From positions 1 through 17,342 of the forward strand of contig CAJUSQ010000063.1 of assembly GCA_910588885.1 (NCBI GenBank): DNA of 17,342 nt, given 5' to 3'. The DNA is from an uncultured Lachnospiraceae bacterium (GTDB lineage Bacteria > Bacillota > Clostridia > Lachnospirales > Lachnospiraceae). The position numbers and the translations under genes are program-made. Of this stretch, positions 1 through 4,986 are shown in pieces (positions within the stretch are counted from its first letter, which is position 1; every line of letters starts with the position of its first letter). The notes under the pieces were generated by a model, which made no database searches, was not told the DNA's origin, and saw only the letters and a program-made list of their open reading frames with translations.

Positions 1-52
1 GAGCGCACGGCTGGGGGCCGTGAGGTCGCAGGTTCGAATCCTGTCACCCCGA
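1..52 (+). tRNA. tRNA-Pro(GGG), 3' part
   Basis: This is the 3' two-thirds of a tRNA; the 5' acceptor strand and most of the D arm lie before the window. The anticodon stem is 6-10 with 18-22 (CACGG/CCGTG) around the loop CTGGGGG, so the anticodon at 13-15 is GGG, read as proline. The T arm is 28-32 with 40-44 around TTCGAAT. The acceptor strand is 45-51 and the discriminator base is A52. CCA is not encoded. tRNA 3' ends are common integration sites, which fits the mobile-element debris that follows. Confidence 0.9.
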
Positions 53-72
53 TTTCGAAAAATGTTGGAGAG

Positions 73-115
73 CAGCGGAAGCCACTGATATTTCAGTGGG
101 AGCCCGCTGTTTTTT
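73..115 (+). terminator. Rho-independent terminator after tRNA-Pro
   Basis: CAGCGG (73-78) pairs with CCGCTG (104-109), enclosing a second perfect hairpin CCACTGA (82-88) / TCAGTGG (93-99) with loop TATT. A run of T follows at 110-115. The position 20 bp after the tRNA suits a terminator for the tRNA transcript. Confidence 0.8.
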
Positions 116-143
116 CGTTTATATTTAAGGCGCATTATTATGA

Positions 144-180
144 AGCCGCTTATTCTTAATTCAACTAAGAGTAAGCGGCT
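144..180. repeat. 15-bp inverted repeat upstream of the parA remnant
   Basis: Arms 144-158 (starting AGCCGCTTA) and 166-180 (ending TAAGCGGCT) are complementary over 15 bp with one T-G pair, and the loop is 7 nt. There is no T run on the plus strand, so it is not a normal terminator for the tRNA. It sits 27 bp before the parA start and could be a regulatory or processing structure left from the element that carried parA. Confidence 0.6.
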
Positions 181-207
181 AAATCTATGCGAAAGGAAGG
201 CGCACCT

Positions 208-328
208 ATGTCAAATTGCAAAGTAATCGCTCTGACCAACCAGAAAGGCGGTCGGCAAAACCACCACGGCGGTCAATCTGGGCGCAAATCTGGCACAACA
301 GGGCAAGAAAGCCCTGCTCATTGACGCT
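208..328 (+). pseudogene. ParA/Soj ATPase, frameshifted N-terminal remnant
   Basis: An ATG at 208 with a good ribosome binding site (GAAAGGAAGG, 191-200) opens a peptide starting MSNCKVIALTNQKGG, the start of a ParA/Soj/MinD-type partition ATPase. Near 249-253 two bases are missing from the Walker A motif: KGG is followed, in another frame, by GKTTTAVNLGANLAQQ and then GKKALLIDA. Without the change this would read KGGVGKTTTAVNLG, the normal deviant Walker A. After LLIDA (ending 328) the expected DPQG motif is absent and similarity stops. Only about 40 of the usual 250-300 residues remain. ParA genes of this kind are typical of integrative conjugative elements and plasmids, so this is most likely the edge of a decayed element inserted near the tRNA. 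Confidence 0.85.
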
Positions 329-599
329 ATATGGCACCGAAATAGGAGTTCTGCTTAAACGATGTAGGATTTCCGAAAATAAGAGATTTAATATCCTATA
401 TACAGAAGTAAAAAACAACATTACTGTTCACTCCCGGGCCGTGCACTGTGCTGCACGGCCACAGGCCAATACAGGAATGGGGCCAGAATCCGGCCTCTTG
501 CCCTAAGGCAACTTTAAACAGGCCGGATTCGATCCTGTGAACACCATGGGTGTGAACAGGAAAAAAACAATAACATAATTTTGAACAATCAGAGATGGA
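329..599. other. Non-coding stretch with several inverted repeats
   Basis: I see no convincing gene here. GGCCGTGCA (437-445) pairs with TGCACGGCC (452-460). AATCCGGCCT (487-496) pairs with AGGCCGGATT (520-529) and encloses TTGCC/GGCAA (499-503 and 507-511). CTGTTCAC at 424-431 is the inverse of GTGAACAG at 552-559, so the structured block is bounded by inverted 8-mers. It may be the end of a lost element or a structured leader; the function is unknown. Confidence 0.6.
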
Positions 600-628
600 T
601 TGACAATATAGATTTTTGTTGTTATAAT
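600..628 (+). promoter_or_regulatory. Promoter of the tetR-SDR operon
   Basis: TTGACA (600-605) and TATAAT (623-628) are separated by exactly 17 bp, a full sigma-70/SigA consensus. The start of transcription would fall near 635, inside the adjacent palindrome, and 40 bp upstream of the tetR start codon. Confidence 0.9.
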
Positions 629-631
629 ATC

Positions 632-649
632 AATGAACAAATATTCATT
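632..649. promoter_or_regulatory. Likely TetR operator
   Basis: AATGAA (632-637) and TTCATT (644-649) form a perfect 6-bp inverted repeat around a 6-bp centre. It lies just after the -10 box, over the expected transcription start, and 19 bp before the tetR start. Autorepression by the downstream TetR protein is inferred from this position. Confidence 0.65.
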
Positions 650-668
650 CAATAAGGAGGATGGTAGA

Positions 669-1271
669 ATGCCGAAATCTCCAGAGCGATGTCAAGAAAT
701 TCGTGAAGAAGCCCGTTCTAAAATATTGCATGATTCTATGCTTTATTTTGCTAAGAATGGTTTTGCCGGTACAAAGATAAGTGATTTGGCAAAACATATC
801 GGTATAGGGCAAGGAACTCTGTATGTATATTTCAAGTCAAAAGAAGAATTGTTTCATGAAATATATGCTTTAACGAATAACAGCGAAGATATTAAGAATT
901 TGAAGATTCTTGCACATTTGCCTATATCAGCCCAGAAGAAAATATACAAACTCTCAAAAAGCATAATGGCTAATCTCATGCAGGACGAAACCTATGCAGC
1001 CAAAGTCGCATTGAATACGCAGATGATGTTTGAGAAAAAAGGATTTGCTTCAGAGGAAACAACCTATCAATCGGAATTATATCGAATTACCGAAAAAATA
1101 ATTATTCAAGGGCAAAAAGAAGGAAGCGTTGTGAATGGTATGCCAATGAAATTAGCCGACTATTTCTGGGGTGTTGTTTACCTCTACGCCCTTAAAAAGT
1201 TATTCACAACGAAATACGAACTGATTTCTGAGGAAGATTTAGCCCGTATTTTATTAAAAGATGAAGCTTAA
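669..1271 (+). CDS. TetR/AcrR family transcriptional regulator
   Basis: This is a 200-residue DNA-binding repressor. The N-terminal part (about residues 10-56) has the TetR helix-turn-helix pattern: a helix with ARSKILHDSMLYFAKNGF, then TKISDLAKHIGIGQGTLYVY and FKSKEELF. The remaining ~140 residues are a helical ligand and dimer domain whose ligand cannot be read from sequence. I chose the ATG at 669 because AAGGAGG lies at 654-660, 8 bp upstream. An earlier in-frame ATG at 633 falls inside the likely operator and at the expected transcription start. The gene is followed after 10 bp by a short-chain dehydrogenase, so the pair is probably one transcript, and the dehydrogenase or its substrate is the likely regulatory context. 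It is AT-rich compared with the chromosomal genes later in the window, which suggests transfer. Confidence 0.9.
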   Translation: MPKSPERCQEIREEARSKILHDSMLYFAKNGFAGTKISDLAKHIGIGQGTLYVYFKSKEELFHEIYALTNNSEDIKNLKILAHLPISAQKKIYKLSKSIMANLMQDETYAAKVALNTQMMFEKKGFASEETTYQSELYRITEKIIIQGQKEGSVVNGMPMKLADYFWGVVYLYALKKLFTTKYELISEEDLARILLKDEA

Positions 1272-1281
1272 GGAGTTTTTG

Positions 1282-2043
1282 ATGAAAAAAATAGCAATTA
1301 TAACAGGTGCGTCTGGCGGTATAGGACAAATATTTGTCCGTGAGCTTATGAAAGAAGAACTTGATGAAATATGGGTGATTGGCAGAAATCAAGGCCGGCT
1401 TCTTGTGCTGAAAGAAGAATTTGGAGAAAAAATTGTTCCTATATGCAAGGACTTAACCGAGGACGCAGATATATTATCTATTTCAGATTTACTGAGGGAA
1501 CAGGCAATATCTGTCTTATGGTTAGTGAATAATGCAGGAACCGCAAAAATGGCGCCATCGGCAGAGCTTTCTATTTCGGAAATCAATCAGACGATTGACT
1601 TAAATTGCAAAGCGCCTGCCGAGCTTATCAATATTTGCATTCCGTTCATGGGAAAGGGGGCAAAGATATTGAATGTTTCTTCTGCTTCTGCATTTCAGCC
1701 TGTACCATATATCAATTTATATGCTGCTACAAAAGCCTTTGAACGAAGTTACTCCCGTGCTTTGAACGCAGAGCTGAAGCCATCTGGAATTACGGTAACG
1801 GCTGTTTGTCCAGGCTGGGTGGATACAGCAATGCTGTCAAAAGAGATTGACGGTAAAAAGGTGTATTTCCCTGGAATTGTCGCTCCGGAAAAAGTGGTCG
1901 AAAAGGCATTGAAGGATGCAAAAAAAGGCAGGGATATGTCAGTCTGTTCACTCTATGTAAAATGCCAACATCTGAATGTAAAGCTATTACCACAGAAACT
2001 AACCATGAAAGTTTGGCTGCATGGCATCAGAAAGTATTTATGA
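1282..2043 (+). CDS. Short-chain dehydrogenase/reductase (SDR)
   Basis: This is a 253-residue NAD(P)-dependent oxidoreductase of the classical SDR family and normal length. The cofactor motif TGASGGIG is at residues 8-15, NNAG at 83-86, the catalytic serine probably S134 within NVSSAS, and the active pair Y147/K151 in YAATK. PGWVDT at about 178-183 is the usual segment after the active site. The start at 1282 is preferred over 1261 because the ribosome binding site AAGGAG (1270-1275) lies 6 bp before it and the TGxxxGxG motif is then at its usual distance from the N terminus. All catalytic residues are present, so the enzyme should be active; the substrate is unknown. It is co-transcribed with the tetR gene before it and the truncated gene after it. 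Confidence 0.93.
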   Translation: MKKIAIITGASGGIGQIFVRELMKEELDEIWVIGRNQGRLLVLKEEFGEKIVPICKDLTEDADILSISDLLREQAISVLWLVNNAGTAKMAPSAELSISEINQTIDLNCKAPAELINICIPFMGKGAKILNVSSASAFQPVPYINLYAATKAFERSYSRALNAELKPSGITVTAVCPGWVDTAMLSKEIDGKKVYFPGIVAPEKVVEKALKDAKKGRDMSVCSLYVKCQHLNVKLLPQKLTMKVWLHGIRKYL

Positions 2044-2052
2044 AGGTGGAAA

Positions 2053-2244
2053 ATGAATGAAATCGTAACGGAACGCCCGAATCTCTTTGAGCCTAATGTC
2101 TATATCACGGTATGTGTTGAAAATGCAGGAAAAGTATCTCCGCATAAGTTGTCTGCCGCTGTGAAACAGGCATTCTTTATGAAGTCATGCGGCAGTCACA
2201 GGGGGCAAGCGGCGGGCGTGACATCCATGTCACGTCCCGTTTAA
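2053..2244 (+). pseudogene. Truncated start of a condensation/acyltransferase-like gene
   Basis: The reading frame begins 9 bp after the SDR stop with AAGGTGG (2042-2048) as ribosome binding site, so it was the third gene of the tetR-SDR operon. About the first 42 residues (MNEIVTERPNLFEPNVYITV and onward to VKQAFF) resemble the N terminus of condensation-domain or alcohol O-acetyltransferase-like proteins of Clostridia; this is recalled family resemblance, not a search result. After about position 2180 the composition turns GC-rich and the peptide changes to a basic, unrelated tail ending SMSRPV. Only 63 residues remain of a family that is usually over 400. A junction with foreign DNA at about 2178-2185 is the simplest reading. 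Confidence 0.55.
2216..2239. repeat. Hairpin at the junction after the truncated gene
   Basis: GGGCGTGACAT is followed by ATGTCACGTCCC, complementary except for one bulged base. It overlaps the last codons of the truncated gene and has only a weak A/T tract after it. It may be a terminator carried in with the foreign tail. Confidence 0.5.
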
Positions 2245-2253
2245 ATTAAAAAA

Positions 2254-2505
2254 CTACCCTTTTAATCCCCTTGACTGCCGTTCCATATCTTCAATTACAA
2301 TATCATATATTTCTCCAAGCGTAGAGCAATATTCTAATACCTTCCATGGTTCGTTTGTGTGGAAATGTATTTTGATGAGTTCTTCGTCACCTACCGCCAA
2401 TAGGCAATCCCCGCTAAAATTATTTGTAAAATAATCGTTTATGGCATCTTCGTCAAGCTCTTTGCCCTCTATCAGTAATTGTGTATCATATCTGTATTCT
2501 AACAT
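2254..2505 (-). CDS. Small FakA/DAK-like domain protein
   Basis: This is an 83-residue stand-alone protein. The segments LLIEGKELDEDAINDYF, LLAVGDEELIKIHFHTNEPW and VLEYCSTLGEIYDIVIEDM match the pattern of the middle domain of DAK2/YloV/FakA-type fatty-acid kinase proteins, where GDE..KIHxHTN is characteristic. Full FakA proteins are about 550 residues, so this is either a free-standing single-domain family or a fragment. The start at 2505 is chosen because GGAGG (2513-2517) lies 7 bp upstream; the in-frame ATG at 2538 has no such site. It has its own ribosome binding site and an uninterrupted frame, which favours an expressed small gene. It points toward the truncated gene on the other strand. 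Its function is unknown; without the ATP-binding DAK domain it cannot be a kinase alone. Confidence 0.65.
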   Translation of the reverse strand: MLEYRYDTQLLIEGKELDEDAINDYFTNNFSGDCLLAVGDEELIKIHFHTNEPWKVLEYCSTLGEIYDIVIEDMERQSRGLKG

Positions 2506-2605
2506 ATGTTGTCCTCCATAAAAGATTAATTTTATCATGCAAGGAAATCTGACTGCAAATGTGGCAAAATCAAATCTATTTCTCCGGAAGCTGTCCTTCC
2601 CCCCC

Positions 2606-3270
2606 CTACTTCAGAAGCAATAACGTTGCATTTTTCTGGCTTGGCTTCTTTACAATGATACAATATGGCATCATATTCCTGCCCCCAAGTTCATATTCGT
2701 AATTTTCATATGGGGCAATAGCCGTTTCTTCTGGAAGGAAACAGTCAACAATGGTTTTGCCTGCATATTCCAAACAAAAAGTCTCAAGATAAAAAGGTTT
2801 TTCACAAATCTTATAAACCTTTATGCCGTACCCAGATGGGCTTGTTTTTGTAGGATATATGCTATCTTCTAATTGGTTTCCATTAGTTGTAAGAGAAAAG
2901 CTTAATTTTACATTTTGCTTTTCATTTGGAATTGATATTCCAGAAAAATTGTTTACCGCATTATATACGGGGTTATCCTTATAGCAGCATGTATAATCTA
3001 TATTTGCAACGAAATATATTATTTTGAAACTGACACAGAATTAGTGCATCTGTATTTTCTAAGTCAATTCCTCTTTCGTTATAACCATATATTCCGTCAT
3101 TTTCTGTTAATTCCCGATCAAAAAAATCGCGAACTTTATTTTCATCTTCAAAACCGTTATCGTTTTCTTGGTCGCTTAATAGGCTCTTAAATTTTTTTGC
3201 GGATATCCATATGGTTTATTTTATCCCATAATTTATAAAATGCAATCATATAGAATAATATCCGTTGCAT
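2606..3270 (-). pseudogene. AT-rich hypothetical gene broken by two frameshifts
   Basis: Joining three frames on the minus strand gives a coherent protein of about 220 residues. Frame one runs from an ATG at 3270 (MQRILFYMIAFYKLWDKI) to a stop right after an A7 run (T7 on the plus strand, 3192-3198). Frame two continues KKFKSLLSDQENDNGFEDE through RDFFDRELTENDGIYGYNE to a stop near 2990. Frame three opens near 3045 and includes IIYFVANIDYTCCYKD, then IKVYKICEKPFYLETFCLEY and YENYEYELGGRNMMPYCIIV, ending at the TAG at 2606. Removing one A from the A7 run and a one-base shift between about 3005 and 3045 restores it. I do not recognise the family. It is much more AT-rich than its neighbours. It could be a recent pseudogene, or sequencing errors could explain one or both shifts. 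Confidence 0.6.
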
Positions 3271-3280
3271 TGTTTTTACT

Positions 3281-3308
3281 ATTATAGCAAACTATAGCAT
3301 GTTGTCAA
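3281..3308 (-). promoter_or_regulatory. Promoter of the broken AT-rich gene
   Basis: On the minus strand TTGACA (plus 3303-3308) and TATAAT (plus 3281-3286) are 16 bp apart. Transcription would start near 3274, only a few bases before the ATG at 3270, so that start would be nearly leaderless; a later ATG (for example 3249) is possible. Confidence 0.65.
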
Positions 3309-3325
3309 ACATTTTCTGAAATTTT

Positions 3326-3517
3326 CCTATTGCCATGGCAAAGAACGCCATCGGCACGGCGATTGCCTGTGAGGAATACAGGGCGAGGTTTTTCGCCAAC
3401 GGTGCACAGCTATCGGGTGTTTTGGGGTATCCGGGAACGCTGAAAGACCCGGCCAGGGTGCGGGAGAACTGGCGGTCTACGTTCAAGAATCTCCGAAGCG
3501 TTTTTGAGTTATATTGA
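3326..3517 (+). pseudogene. Phage portal protein fragment (HK97-type)
   Basis: About 60 codons read PIAMAKNAIGTAIACEEY, then ARFFANGAQLSGVL, then PGTLKDPARVRENW. This is the segment found in the middle of HK97-family portal proteins, where the pattern S-P-[IL]-G-MAKNAI..EEY.ARFFANGA..SGVLE.PG is usual. Portal proteins form the dodecameric ring through which DNA enters the capsid and are about 400 residues long, so this is an internal piece with no start, no end and no phage neighbours. The GC-rich block stops sharply near 3328 and near 3510, with AT-rich DNA on both sides. It is the residue of a prophage, and the ATG at 3335 should not be read as a real gene start. Confidence 0.85.
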
Positions 3518-3625
3518 TGGAACATCTATACTTAATGCTAGTAACATTTTGCAACAGGAAAACGGCGCATATGCACCGCCGCTTGTAACAAAGCCTATTT
3601 TGTTCCTATTGCGTAACATGAGGGC

Positions 3626-3675
3626 AAAAAAAGCGGTGTCCCTTTTCTCCCTGTTATGGGATAAAGAAACACCGC
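3626..3675 (-). terminator. Rho-independent terminator of the XRE gene
   Basis: On the minus strand GCGGTGT (plus 3669-3675) pairs with ACACCGC (plus 3633-3639), extended by partial pairing inside, and is followed by seven T (plus 3626-3632). It lies 63 bp after the stop of the XRE gene. The rest of 3518-3737 shows no gene, only a weak palindrome at 3563-3581. Confidence 0.85.
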
Positions 3676-3737
3676 GTCCATGCTGTATTCAGTTTTATTT
3701 TATGCCGTGCTGGTATCGGGCTTGCAGGATTCCACAA

Positions 3738-4058
3738 TCATACATGGCCCGGACATTTATGCCAAGAAGAATTAATGAGCGTACGGTCAAGCAATTCCCT
3801 TATTTTCTGTTCTGTTTTTTCGCTGATATTTTCGATGACCTGCTCAATCTCCTTTACGTCCATGTCAAACTCGATTAATTCGTCCACCGTTAAATGATAC
3901 AGGGTGGCTAAACGTTTGGATTGCCATATATCCGGCAGTGTTTCGTCAAGCTCCCATTTCGAGATTGTCTGCCTGCTGACTCCCAGCTTTTCGTCAACCG
4001 CTTCCTGTGACAAACCGCTTCTTTTTCGTGCGTGAAAAAGATTATTTCCGAGACGCAT
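3738..4058 (-). CDS. XRE family helix-turn-helix regulator
   Basis: This is a 106-residue Cro/cI-type DNA-binding protein. Residues 6-60 carry the HTH_3 domain: LFHARKRSGLSQEAVDEKLG, then VSRQTISKWELDETLPD, then LATLYHLTVDELI. The rest is a charged helix (about 65-90) that may serve dimerisation. The last ~15 residues (INSSWHKCPGHV) look unlike the usual tail of this family, so the C terminus may be truncated. CCCTCCT at plus 4066-4072 is a strong ribosome binding site 7 bp before the start. A terminator follows at 3626-3675 and a promoter with a palindrome precedes it, so it is a self-contained single-gene unit. It is probably a leftover regulator of a phage or conjugative element and may still be active. 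Confidence 0.88.
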   Translation of the reverse strand: MRLGNNLFHARKRSGLSQEAVDEKLGVSRQTISKWELDETLPDIWQSKRLATLYHLTVDELIEFDMDVKEIEQVIENISEKTEQKIRELLDRTLINSSWHKCPGHV

Positions 4059-4089
4059 AATGGTTCCCTCCTGTGTTTTGATGAAATAA

Positions 4090-4120
4090 ATTATAAAAGA
4101 GATATGGGTAAAAATCTACC
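4090..4120 (-). promoter_or_regulatory. Promoter and possible operator of the XRE gene
   Basis: On the minus strand a TATAAT -10 box lies at plus 4090-4095. The -35 region is weak, but next to it sits a short inverted repeat GGTA-N6-TACC (plus 4107-4120), a reasonable site for autorepression by the XRE protein. This is position-based inference. Confidence 0.5.
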
Positions 4121-4194
4121 AAGTAAAGATTACAATTTTGCCCGTTTCTTTTACATTTTATTTCATTTTCAGCCGGGCATCCAGGAATGACAGG

Positions 4195-4980
4195 TTATTC
4201 TGACGGCTCTCTGGCGGTCAGCACTGCCCCGATCAGAAGACGGTTTTCCTCTCGGCCGCTGTAACAGGTAGAGAGTGTAAGGATGGTATCTCCTTCGGAA
4301 ACACCGGTTTCTTCCCGGAAATTTACTTTGCACTTCTGCAGGTCATCCAGATATTTCCGGACTTCGGAGGTCTGGGCGAAATCGTATTCGTAAGGCAGGA
4401 GCGCGTCGGAAAAATCCGCTGCTGTAAAAATATCATAGGTCAATGTCTGCGTAGGCGTGTAAATGATAATCTGGCGGTTTTCTGTAAAAAAATCCGGATC
4501 TTCAAAGGAATGAAGGCTGCTGAACATTCCGCCGTTCTTCAGGTTATGGCCGTACAGGATTGTGACAGGGTCCATAAAGTCCTGCCGGTTTACCGGCTGG
4601 GAGTAAATGGCCCCGGGGAGCCCTTCTGACCGGTCCGCCTGATGGTCAAGGTAGTAGTTATCATACGGGTCTTCGGCGTCGCTTTTTTGCAGAACGGGAT
4701 AGTCAATTTCGGTTCCCGGAACGGTGATCCATGCGTAGATATCCGGATTCTGCCGCTTTAAGAGGTCAAAATCTATCGTAGTTTCACCGGATTCCTCCGT
4801 ATGCTTTACCACGTCCGCAGCGGAAGGCTGGGACAGGTCCAGGGTTTCTGAAATATTTCCGGAAACGTTGCTTTTTCCGGGGGGTTCGGTATTCCCTGCA
4901 AAAATGCCGGCGAAGGAAACGGCTGCTCCAAAAGCGACGAGCAGAAGGGCTGACAAGAGTTTCTTTTGTTCAAATTTCAT
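4195..4980 (-). CDS. srtB: Class B sortase
   Basis: This is a 261-residue membrane-anchored cysteine transpeptidase. An N-terminal hydrophobic segment (about residues 8-29, LLSALLLVAFGAAVSFAGIF) anchors it with the catalytic domain outside. The catalytic histidine is H145 in LYGHN, the cysteine C239 in TLSTC, and the arginine most likely R247. The TLSTC motif, the IDYPVLQ segment near 92-98 and the length place it in class B. Sortases cut surface proteins at a C-terminal motif and join them to peptidoglycan. The start lies 6 bp after the stop of the large surface protein, and a GGAG inside that gene's last codons is the only visible ribosome binding site, so translation is probably coupled. 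The upstream protein ends in SPKTGE, which fits the (S/P)PxTG motif known for Clostridioides difficile SrtB. Enzyme and substrate are thus one operon. No clear terminator follows. Confidence 0.93.
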   Translation of the reverse strand: MKFEQKKLLSALLLVAFGAAVSFAGIFAGNTEPPGKSNVSGNISETLDLSQPSAADVVKHTEESGETTIDFDLLKRQNPDIYAWITVPGTEIDYPVLQKSDAEDPYDNYYLDHQADRSEGLPGAIYSQPVNRQDFMDPVTILYGHNLKNGGMFSSLHSFEDPDFFTENRQIIIYTPTQTLTYDIFTAADFSDALLPYEYDFAQTSEVRKYLDDLQKCKVNFREETGVSEGDTILTLSTCYSGREENRLLIGAVLTAREPSE

Positions 4981-4986
4981 AATGCT

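Noticed and set aside
633..668. Upstream in-frame ATG for the TetR gene
   Set aside because: It falls on the predicted transcription start and operator and has no ribosome binding site; AAGGAGG at 654-660 points to 669.
3504..3878. 124-codon plus-strand frame after the portal fragment
   Set aside because: It crosses the minus-strand terminator and the XRE gene, has no ribosome binding site and no recognisable similarity.
4183..4192. Second attachment site matching the tRNA 3' end (CCTGTCA)
   Set aside because: Only seven bases match, and on the opposite strand, which is expected by chance.
4140..4194. Terminator after the sortase gene
   Set aside because: Only a 5-bp GCCCG/CGGGC pairing over a loop of about 29 nt is present, too weak to call.
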